Below are positions 54,359 to 61,456 of a stretch of DNA of 64,000 bases, piece after piece. The notes under the pieces were generated by a model, which made no database searches, was not told the origin of the DNA, and saw nothing but the letters and a program-made list of their open reading frames with translations. The stretch is from NCBI RefSeq assembly GCF_001679785.1, contig NZ_CP016286.1, positions 992,001 to 1,056,000 of the forward strand, read 5' to 3'. A program made the translations under genes and the position numbers. The DNA is from Rhizobium leguminosarum. Lineage in GTDB: Bacteria > Pseudomonadota > Alphaproteobacteria > Rhizobiales > Rhizobiaceae. Each line of letters opens with the position of its first letter. Position 1 is the stretch's first letter.

Positions 54359-55096
54359 TCAGGCTTCGTCGCCGGGCGTGCCGAAGCGAATGCGGAAGCG
54401 CCGGTTCTCTTTGCCCTTCTTCTCGATCTTGGCGATATGGATCCGGCCGACTTCCTGAGTCTCGGAAACATGTGTGCCACCGCAGGGTTGGCTGTCAATC
54501 GAGGAGTTCTCGCCGATGCAGACGAGGCTGACGCGCCCGAGCCCGATCGGCGGGCGTACGTTCTTCGATTTGACGATGTCGGGATTGGCCACAAGCTCCT
54601 CGTCGGTGATCCATTGCAGAGTGACCGGATGGTTCTGCTCGACCAGTTCCATCAGCTCGGCCGTCACCTCGTCCTTGTCGATCGTTTCGGCCATGTCGAA
54701 GTCGACGCGGCTTTCCTCCTCTCCGACGGCAGCGCCGGTGATCGGATAGGAGCAGACGACGGAAAGCAGGTGGCAGGCCGTGTGCATGCGCATCAGCCTG
54801 TAGCGGCGCGGCCAGTCGACATGCAGCACCAGCATCTCGCCGACCACGGGCCGCGGCGCACCTTCGAGCGGCACGTGGATGATGACATCTTTGCTGGGAC
54901 CATGCTTCGTCTGGCCGAGCGCGATCTTGCTGCCGTCGGCGCGCTCGAGCTCGCCGGTGTCGCCGGGCTGGCCGCCTGATGTCGCATAGAAGCAGGTCTG
55001 GTCCAGTTCGATGCCCCCGTCTTCATGAACGGCAGTGACGACCGCCTCGCACGTCGAGAGATAGAAGTCGTCACGATAGAGGGCATTGACGGGCAT
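54359..55096 (-). CDS. alanyl-tRNA editing protein (AlaX)
   Basis: A 245-residue free-standing editing domain that hydrolyses mischarged Ser- or Gly-tRNA-Ala. The zinc motif HTACH (in MRMHTACHLLSVVCSYP) and the second half CGGTHVSETQEVGR are present, as are LDQTCFYATSGGQPGDTGEL at the N-terminus. Sits between cysK and sseA (gaps of 6 and 18 bases). Confidence 0.93.
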   Translation of the reverse strand: MPVNALYRDDFYLSTCEAVVTAVHEDGGIELDQTCFYATSGGQPGDTGELERADGSKIALGQTKHGPSKDVIIHVPLEGAPRPVVGEMLVLHVDWPRRYRLMRMHTACHLLSVVCSYPITGAAVGEEESRVDFDMAETIDKDEVTAELMELVEQNHPVTLQWITDEELVANPDIVKSKNVRPPIGLGRVSLVCIGENSSIDSQPCGGTHVSETQEVGRIHIAKIEKKGKENRRFRIRFGTPGDEA

Positions 55097-55102
55097 GGGG
55101 TC

Positions 55103-56140
55103 TCACACGGGCTCGTAGGGAACGTGGATATCGGGCGACTTGGCCATCCAGCCCGGAACGGGCAGCCCCTTCGAGGTCAGGAAATCCGGGTTGAAGAGTT
55201 TTGACTGATAGCGGTTGCCGTAATCGCAGAGGATCGTCACCACCGTGTGACCAGGCCCGAGATCCCGGGCAAGATTGACCGCGCCGGCAATGTTGATCGC
55301 TGTCGATCCGCCGAGGCAGAGGCCCTCGTTCTCGACGAGGTCGAAGAGATAAGGAAGCGCTTCGGCATCCGGGATCCGATAGGCATAGTCAGGTGCGAAA
55401 CCCTCGAGATTGGCGGTGATGCGGCCTTGGCCGATGCCCTCGGTGATCGAGGATCCCTCGGATTTCAGCGCGCCGTTCTGGTAGAATTCATAGAGTGCGG
55501 CGCCATCGGGATCGGCGATGCCGATCTTGACGTCTGCCTTGAAAGCCTTGAGGCCGGCGGCGACACCTGCCAGCGTGCCGCCGGAACCGACCGAGCAGAT
55601 AAAGCCGTCGACCTTGCCGTCGGTGTCTTTCCAGATTTCTTTTGCCGTCGTTTCGACATGCGCCTGGCGGTTGGCGACGTTGTCGAACTGGTTTGCCCAG
55701 ATCGCCCCGTTCGGCTCGGTCTTCGCCAGCTGCTCCGCCAACCGCCCGGATACCTTCACGTAGTTGTTCGGGTTCTTGTAGGGAACGGCGGGCACTTCGA
55801 TGAGTTCGGCGCCGAGCAGCTTCAGCGCGTCCTTCTTTTCCTGGCTCTGCGTTTCCGGGATGACGATGACGGTGCGATAACCGAGCGCCTTGGCGACCAG
55901 CGTCAGCCCGATGCCGGTATTGCCGGCCGTACCCTCGACGATGACGCCGCCCGGACGAAGCAACCCCTTCCGCTCTGCGTCGCGGATGATGTAGAGCGCG
56001 GCGCGATCCTTGACCGACTGGCCGGGGTTCAGGAACTCCGCCTTGCCGAGAATGGTGCAGCCGGTCGCCTCTGAGGCACCCTTGAGTTTGATCAGGGGCG
56101 TGTTGCCGATGGCGTCGAGGACGGAGGGGTGGAAGGTCAT
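55103..56140 (-). CDS. cysK: cysteine synthase
   Basis: A 345-residue PLP enzyme (O-acetylserine and sulfide to cysteine). PLP lysine Lys44 in LNPGQSVKDRAALYI; GTAGNTGIGLTLVA asparagine loop; SVGSGGTLAGVAAGLKAFK phosphate loop. The longer C-terminal region (GNRYQSKLFNPDFLTSKGLP) resembles the rhizobial CysK variant slightly longer than the E. coli enzyme. First gene of the sulfur operon. Confidence 0.93.
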   Translation of the reverse strand: MTFHPSVLDAIGNTPLIKLKGASEATGCTILGKAEFLNPGQSVKDRAALYIIRDAERKGLLRPGGVIVEGTAGNTGIGLTLVAKALGYRTVIVIPETQSQEKKDALKLLGAELIEVPAVPYKNPNNYVKVSGRLAEQLAKTEPNGAIWANQFDNVANRQAHVETTAKEIWKDTDGKVDGFICSVGSGGTLAGVAAGLKAFKADVKIGIADPDGAALYEFYQNGALKSEGSSITEGIGQGRITANLEGFAPDYAYRIPDAEALPYLFDLVENEGLCLGGSTAINIAGAVNLARDLGPGHTVVTILCDYGNRYQSKLFNPDFLTSKGLPVPGWMAKSPDIHVPYEPV

Positions 56141-56366
56141 GGAATCTGCCTCTATTCGAATTCTTACTTTAGGAACGGTCTTTTCCCTTCACAAGGCTGA
56201 GTTGGCAAGAAAAGCTATTCCACACCTCTGTCGGCCGCGATAAAATTTGGCTTTCCTCCTCCGAAATGACGCATGGCCCGCAATCCCGCCGTGTAAGGGG
56301 TGATCCGAAGATTGACTTTCCCCGTACGGATGACGACAAAGCGAAAACGGAGCGCGGCAACAGGGC

Positions 56367-57026
56367 GTGACCGAAACCGACATGGTTCACGAGCAGATCG
56401 ACACGATCGATGCATTGATGGCGCATTATGTCGCCGGCTCCTTGCCCGAGCCGGCGCGTGTGCTGGTGCAGTCTCATCTCGAAATGAAACCGGAAAATCG
56501 CAGCCTGGTGAACAGCCTCGAGCTGCTGGCCGCGGAGGCCCTGGAAAACGCGCCTGAAGCGGCTATTGCCGATCGCGACGCGCGGCTTGCGGCAATCTTT
56601 TCCTCTGCGTCTCCCGTCCCGGCGCCACGGACGGCCGCGCGGCCGGAAAACGCGCTGTTTCCGCAAGCGTTGCGCGCCCTCTTGGGCTTCGAGGCCGAAG
56701 ATGTGCCCTGGCGCCGTCGGTTGCCCGGTTTTAAGGAATATTCGCTCGACATGGACGGCTGCGACGTCAGCCTGATGTGGATCCGGCCGGGCCGCGCCTT
56801 GCCGGCGCACACCCACAAAGGCATGGAGCTGATTCTCATTCTCGACGGTGCCTTCAACGATGAACGCGGTCGTTTCGGTCCCGGTGATATCTCCATTGCC
56901 GACGAGACGGTCGACCACCGGCCGGTCGCCGAAAAGGACAGGCCGTGCATCGCCTTTGCCGTCTCGGACGGACCGGTCAAGCTCACCGGATCCTTCCGCC
57001 AGATGATCGGCGACCTGATCGGCTGA
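56367..57026 (+). CDS. ChrR-like cupin protein lacking the N-terminal zinc cysteines
   Basis: A 219-residue relative of the anti-sigma factor ChrR. The C-terminal cupin keeps the zinc motif HTHKGMELILILDG, then DETVDHRP. The N-terminal anti-sigma domain resembles ChrR (LMAHYVAGSLPEPARVLVQS) but its zinc pair is lost: HLEMKPENR stands where ChrR has HLALCPxCR, with Lys41 and Asn44 at the cysteine positions. No ECF sigma gene adjoins it. Start GTG 56367 or ATG 56382; neither has a good ribosome site. Confidence 0.75.
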   Translation: MTETDMVHEQIDTIDALMAHYVAGSLPEPARVLVQSHLEMKPENRSLVNSLELLAAEALENAPEAAIADRDARLAAIFSSASPVPAPRTAARPENALFPQALRALLGFEAEDVPWRRRLPGFKEYSLDMDGCDVSLMWIRPGRALPAHTHKGMELILILDGAFNDERGRFGPGDISIADETVDHRPVAEKDRPCIAFAVSDGPVKLTGSFRQMIGDLIG

Positions 57027-57124
57027 AAGCAGCCACAATAGTGTGATAGAGCCGTAAATCCGGAGGGGTTGAGGAACTTCCGGACCTGTTTTCGCATTGA
57101 TCAGGCAGCCCGGAGGAACATGTC

Positions 57125-57958
57125 ATGCGTGATTTCATTGCCCATCCCGAACATGGAATCGTCTGGATTTCGGGCGCGAGTTCAGGCATCGGCCGGGCGC
57201 TTGCACTGAGGCTCGCCGGCGAAGGATACAAGGTCGCCGTCACGGCCAGAAGCCATGAAAAGCTGGTCGAACTGCAAGCCGAAGCCAATGGCCTCTCGGG
57301 CAGTATCATTGTGCTCGACGGCGACGTCACCAATGCCGAGGACATGGAACATGTCATGGCCTCCATCGAATATGAGCACGGCACGCTCGCCATGGCGATC
57401 CTCAATGCCGGCGTCAACCTGCCCGTCCATGCCGAGGATCTGAACCGCACCGATTTCGAGAAGAGCTTTGCCGTCAATCTTTCCGGCGTCGTCAACTGTC
57501 TGCTGCCGGCGATCCGCCATATGAAGGCGAAGGGGCAGGGACAGATCGCCATCGTTTCCTCCGTCACCGGCTATGGCGGCCTGCCGACGGGAGCTGCCTA
57601 TGGCGCCACCAAGGCGGCGCTGATCAATATGGCCGAAAGCCTGAAATTCGATCTCGACAAGATGGGCATCCGCATCCAGCTCGTCAGCCCGGGCTTCGTC
57701 GATACGCCGGCAACGAGGAAGAATGCCTTTCCGATGCCATCGCTGGTATCGGTCGAGGAGGCCGCCCGGGAGATTGCCGCCGGGTTGAAATCGCAGGCCT
57801 TCGAGATCACCTTCCCGAAGCGCTTCACCGCTATGCTGAAGCTCGCGCGCCTGCTCCCCTATGGCGCCTATTTCACGCTGGTGAACCGCGTGACCGGCTG
57901 GCGGGAGCGGCCGCCGTCGGCTGGTCGCCACCCGGTGACACCGCATGCGGCGGAATGA
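57125..57958 (+). CDS. short-chain dehydrogenase/reductase
   Basis: A 277-residue SDR. The NAD(P) loop ISGASSGIGRALALRLAGEG, ILNAGVN, the catalytic SSVTGYGGLPTGAAYGATKA (Ser-Tyr-Lys) and SPGFVDTP are in order. GGAGGA lies before the ATG. The C-terminal 40 residues are hydrophobic and basic, suggesting membrane contact. Its stop abuts the convergent cfa stop with no gap. Substrate unknown; a lipid role is suggested by neighbour only. Confidence 0.9.
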   Translation: MRDFIAHPEHGIVWISGASSGIGRALALRLAGEGYKVAVTARSHEKLVELQAEANGLSGSIIVLDGDVTNAEDMEHVMASIEYEHGTLAMAILNAGVNLPVHAEDLNRTDFEKSFAVNLSGVVNCLLPAIRHMKAKGQGQIAIVSSVTGYGGLPTGAAYGATKAALINMAESLKFDLDKMGIRIQLVSPGFVDTPATRKNAFPMPSLVSVEEAAREIAAGLKSQAFEITFPKRFTAMLKLARLLPYGAYFTLVNRVTGWRERPPSAGRHPVTPHAAE

Positions 57959-59218
57959 TCAACGGCGCGAGAACACGACCTGGCGCACATCGATATTGCG
58001 GGCACGGAAGCCGGCCTCGCAATAGAACAGATAGAATTCCCAGAGCCGCTTGAAGCGCTCGTCGAAGCCCATCGGGCGGATGCGTTCCCAGACCGACCAG
58101 AAACGCTCGCGCCATTCGGCGAGCGTGCGGGCGTAGTCGAGCCCGAAGCCGAAATCCTTGACCAGCGACAGATCGACCTTGCCGGCAAGTTCGGCCAGAT
58201 GGTTGCGCGTCGGCAGCATGCCGCCGGGAAAGACGTATTTCTGGATGAAGTCGGGGTTGCTGCGATACTGGTCGAAGGATTCCGGCCGGATGGTGATGAT
58301 CTGCAGCCCAGCCTTGCCGCCCGGCTTCAGACATTGCCGGAGCTTGGAGAAATAGGACGGCCAGTATTTTTCGCCGACCGCTTCGAACATCTCGATCGAG
58401 ACGATCCGGTCGTAGAGCCCTGCTTCATCGCGGTAGTCCTGGAAGCGGAATTCCACGCGGTCATCGAGGCCGGCCTTGTGAATGCGCGCCTCGGCAAAGG
58501 CGAGCTGCTCGCGGCTGATCGTCAGCCCCGTCACCTTGCAGTTCAGCTCACTTGCGGCAAATTCGGCAAAACCGCCCCAGCCGCAGCCGATCTCCAGCAC
58601 ATGATCGCCAGGCCCGATGCCCGTCGCCTCGGCAAGCGCCCGGTATTTGGCGTTCTGGGCCGATTGCAGATCATTGGCGCCGGTCGAATAGAGTGCTGAG
58701 GAATAGGTCATGCTCGGATCGAGCCATTCCCTGTAGAAATCGTTGCCGAGATCGTAATGGGCGGAAATGTTGCGCTTCGAGCCCGTTTTGGTATTGGCGT
58801 TCATCCAATGGCGGACGCGCTCGAAGAGGCGGCCGACGCCGCCCTTGCCGTGCGCATAGCTGTGTGCTGCCTCGCCGTTGACGAGGAAGAGTTCAAGGAA
58901 GGCGGTGATGTCGGGACTGTCCCAATCGCCGTCCATATAGGTTTCGGCGACCCCGATCGTGCCGCTCGTCAGCGCCCGATAGGCAAGGTTCCAATTGTTG
59001 AGGCTGAGCGCCGCCTTCGGCCCGGGCTGCTTTCCCTCGATCAGCAGCCTGCGGCCGTCGGGAAGGGTGACGGCAAGCGAACCATGCTGCATGCGCAGTA
59101 GCCCGCGCAGCGCCAACTTCGCCTTGAAGGGCAGACCCTTCACCAGACGGGATATGTTTTCCCCCGTCAGCGTCACCGCGTCACGAGCCATCAGATTCCA
59201 GTCCTGCGCCTTGCTCAT
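57959..59218 (-). CDS. cfa: cyclopropane-fatty-acyl-phospholipid synthase
   Basis: A 419-residue methyltransferase adding a methylene bridge to unsaturated phospholipid chains. The SAM loop VLEIGCGWGGFAEFAA, AHYDLGNDFYREWLDPSMTY, MFEAVGEKYWPSYF and IQKYVFPGGMLPT are diagnostic. The start ATG 59218 has GGAGGAGGAAAG upstream. The convergent SDR ends at the adjoining base. Confidence 0.95.
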   Translation of the reverse strand: MSKAQDWNLMARDAVTLTGENISRLVKGLPFKAKLALRGLLRMQHGSLAVTLPDGRRLLIEGKQPGPKAALSLNNWNLAYRALTSGTIGVAETYMDGDWDSPDITAFLELFLVNGEAAHSYAHGKGGVGRLFERVRHWMNANTKTGSKRNISAHYDLGNDFYREWLDPSMTYSSALYSTGANDLQSAQNAKYRALAEATGIGPGDHVLEIGCGWGGFAEFAASELNCKVTGLTISREQLAFAEARIHKAGLDDRVEFRFQDYRDEAGLYDRIVSIEMFEAVGEKYWPSYFSKLRQCLKPGGKAGLQIITIRPESFDQYRSNPDFIQKYVFPGGMLPTRNHLAELAGKVDLSLVKDFGFGLDYARTLAEWRERFWSVWERIRPMGFDERFKRLWEFYLFYCEAGFRARNIDVRQVVFSRR

Positions 59219-59308
59219 CTTTCCTCCTCCGGCATTTTTTGCCGGTTCGGGACGACGATACATCCGCTACGATGTGCTCGGGCGGCCTCCGGCCATTGCA
59301 TGAAAGGC

Positions 59309-59412
59309 TACCGCATAATTCCTGAAATCGGAACCGATTTGAGGATAAGATTTTGCAGCAGCTGAAAGTGCTGCAACGCGCTTCGCGCGTGTGAAAAACG
59401 CGCGTGCTGATA
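59309..59412. repeat. RIME-like intergenic palindromic repeat, copy C
   Basis: The same module order as copy B: an AT-rich arm with GAAATCGGAACCGATTT, AGCAGCTGAAAGTGCTGCA and a GC-rich hairpin CGCGCGTGTGAAAAACGCGCG, more diverged. Upstream of cfa. Confidence 0.65.
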
Positions 59413-59722
59413 TGTCATTCCGCCACGTCTGCAAGCGGCCGGACGCCGACTTCAGGCGGAGGCGCCGGACGCCTGACGTGGCGTGAGCCTTCAGCCGCAA
59501 TTCACGGGATGATCTGCCGCCCGGAGAGATGGGCTGCGTTGAGAGCCTCGTTGTCGTCAAGGGGCGCAAATCCTTGCGAAACCAAAGGATAACCGGTTTG
59601 CCGCGTCCCTTGCCAATGAAGCGTTCCCTGACTGTGTTCTTCAACCTGCTAGGGATGTACGGAACGCCCGATCAAAAATTTCATTGCGAACGAAAAGCGT
59701 TCATCGCTGCCATGACATGGAT

Positions 59723-59744
59723 AAGGCCGGCGTGAACCGGCCTT
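59723..59744 (-). terminator. terminator of the small exported protein gene
   Basis: Stem AAGGCCGG/CCGGCCTT with loop CGTGAA, 24 bases after the stop at 59769. Confidence 0.65.
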
Positions 59745-59768
59745 TTCCGGGAGCGGAGAACCGCCTGA

Positions 59769-60095
59769 TTAGTTGTCGTATTCGCGGCAGGCTTCGCTGA
59801 TCGATGCGCCGCTCTGTCCGCCGCGCGTATCGACGCCGGACATCTGTTGCGGCATGCCGGGGCACTCCATCGTCTGCGGTCGGCCGATGCTCTGTGTCGT
59901 CGTCGGATCGACCGGCGAGACCGGTACCGGACGAATGCCGTTGTCACTATTGGTGTAATCGGACGAATAGGTGCCGGAACTCGGATCGGTCGAACCGCCG
60001 TTCGTTGGCCCGATCGGACTCGGGTTAGATTGGGCAAAGGCCGACGACGCCATGCCGATGGCAAACAGCGAAGCGGCGATGAGGGATTTAGTCAT
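59769..60095 (-). CDS. small exported protein, proline/serine/threonine-rich
   Basis: A 108-residue protein with a Sec signal (MTKSLIAASLFAIGMASSAF, cleaved at AFAQ). The rest is Ser, Thr, Pro and Gly rich, with two cysteines (MECPGMPQQM and SEACREY) that could form a disulfide. AAGGAGGATATCCT precedes the ATG. A GGAAC-N16-AGTT candidate promoter lies upstream. No family recognised. Confidence 0.68.
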   Translation of the reverse strand: MTKSLIAASLFAIGMASSAFAQSNPSPIGPTNGGSTDPSSGTYSSDYTNSDNGIRPVPVSPVDPTTTQSIGRPQTMECPGMPQQMSGVDTRGGQSGASISEACREYDN

Positions 60096-60137
60096 AGGAT
60101 ATCCTCCTTTGATTTTCATCTTGGATGACCCTGGGGT

Positions 60138-60162
60138 AACTGCCTGATGGAATCATTGTTCC
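60138..60162 (-). promoter_or_regulatory. candidate EcfG-type general stress promoter
   Basis: Minus strand GGAAC (60158-60162), 16 bases, AGTT (60138-60141); one mismatch from the consensus, 42 bases before the start of the small exported protein. Confidence 0.45.
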
Positions 60163-60308
60163 GAAATTTGCAGAAAACCTGCATTCAAGCTCTGCGGCGT
60201 GCCCGGCATGGTTAGGCGTAAACCTTAACGGGCGATGTCGCTGGATCGGCGCCAGCGCATGTCCTACTTGCATGCGGAGATACTAAAAAACCGTGGCATG
60301 AGGCCGCT

Positions 60309-60626
60309 ATGTTCATCTCCTTTCGCGAAGCCGCAGATCTCGGTCTCCAGATCGCACTTGCACTCACCTTGACGATGAGTGGCATGGCGGTCGCCTCCTA
60401 CGCCGTCAGGAATGACAAGGCTAAAATTTCCGCAATCGACGTCAGCCGTCCCTCACTCTGGACCGCCGCTCCGATGCGCGTTGATCCGGCTACGCAGGCC
60501 TCCCTGCGCGCCGACGCTCCGGCCGCACTGGAACTCGCCGATGGTGCCGATGACCTCTGCCACGACCCGATCGGCCTCCGGCTTTCCTGCCACTTGATCG
60601 TCACCTCTGGCACTGCGGCTTTTTAG
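60309..60626 (+). CDS. hypothetical exported or membrane-anchored protein
   Basis: A 105-residue protein with an N-terminal hydrophobic helix (LGLQIALALTLTMSGMAVAS). The outer part begins with RPSLWTAAPMRVDPATQASL, closely like LWTTAPVKVDPRQQRYE in the BA14K-like protein at 10.5 kb, and ends with two cysteines (DLCHDP, LSCHLI). Probably an envelope protein of the same kind; its BA14K cysteine motif is missing. No strong ribosome site seen. Confidence 0.6.
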   Translation: MFISFREAADLGLQIALALTLTMSGMAVASYAVRNDKAKISAIDVSRPSLWTAAPMRVDPATQASLRADAPAALELADGADDLCHDPIGLRLSCHLIVTSGTAAF

Positions 60627-60741
60627 GTGAAGGCGGTTGGGAGGCGTCACCGCCATTCCCGAAAGCTTGCAAAACCCTATGATTTGCCGTTTCATCGCGA
60701 TAGCGACCACCGTTCGGCTCTTTCCCTGAAGGATCAGCCTT

Positions 60742-61419
60742 TTGTCTATGCCGATGCCCCGCGGCTTCGAGAAGCCCTATGCCGCCTTCCTGTTCGATAT
60801 GGACGGCACCATCCTCAATTCGATCCGTGCGGCCGAGCGTGTATGGAGCGACTGGGCGAGGCGTCAGGGGCTCGATGTCGCCACCTTTTTACCGAAGATG
60901 CATGGATCGCGCGGCATTGACACGATCACCCGGCTGAACCTGCCTGGAGTCGATCCCGAACATGAATCGAAGCTGGTGACCGAGGCCGAGATCGCCGATG
61001 TCAGCGACGTCGTGGCCATTCCCGGCGCCGCGACCTTTCTGAGTTCACTGCCCCCGGATCGCTGGGCGATCGTCACCTCCTCGCCGTTGCGCCTTGCTCA
61101 CCGGCGGCTCGAGGCGGCAGGCTTGCCGGTGCCGAGATTCATGGTGACGGCGGAGGACGTGAAGGTGGGAAAACCCGACCCGCAATGTTATATTCTCGGC
61201 GCCGAGCGCCTCGGCGTCAGTACGCAGGATTGCCTGGTGTTCGAGGATGTCGCAGCCGGCATTACCGCCGGCGAGGCGGCGGGCGCCGATGTCATGGTCA
61301 TCTCGGCAACACATCACCAAAAGATGGAGACGCCGCACCCGACGCTTTCATCCTATGACGAGATCTCGGTCCGCATCTCCCCCGATCACAGGATGCTGAT
61401 CGTCCCGAACGCGGCCTGA
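60742..61419 (+). CDS. HAD-superfamily sugar-phosphatase-like hydrolase
   Basis: A 225-residue HAD hydrolase. Nucleophile motif AFLFDMDGTILNSI, motif II IVTSSP, Lys in DVKVGKPDPQCY and motif IV VFEDVAAGI are complete. The cap is the helical C1 type of beta-phosphoglucomutase and 2-deoxyglucose-6-phosphatase relatives. Start is taken as TTG 60742 (AAGGA 9 bases before); ATG 60748 is an alternative. Substrate not determinable. Confidence 0.9.
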   Translation: MSMPMPRGFEKPYAAFLFDMDGTILNSIRAAERVWSDWARRQGLDVATFLPKMHGSRGIDTITRLNLPGVDPEHESKLVTEAEIADVSDVVAIPGAATFLSSLPPDRWAIVTSSPLRLAHRRLEAAGLPVPRFMVTAEDVKVGKPDPQCYILGAERLGVSTQDCLVFEDVAAGITAGEAAGADVMVISATHHQKMETPHPTLSSYDEISVRISPDHRMLIVPNAA

Positions 61420-61456
61420 CAGTGCTCCGGCTGCGTCCTGCTTGCTTCTGCGCGGT

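Larger units (their letters stand above)
59219..59768. other. intergenic region with repeat C, no gene found
   Basis: About 550 bases with the RIME-like copy at 59309-59412 and a hairpin at 59723-59744. Short frames show no coding character. The cfa promoter should lie at the left end. Confidence 0.5.

Noticed and set aside
56141..56366. An ECF sigma-factor gene partnering the ChrR-like protein
   Set aside because: The 226 bases upstream hold no sigma-like sequence on either strand.
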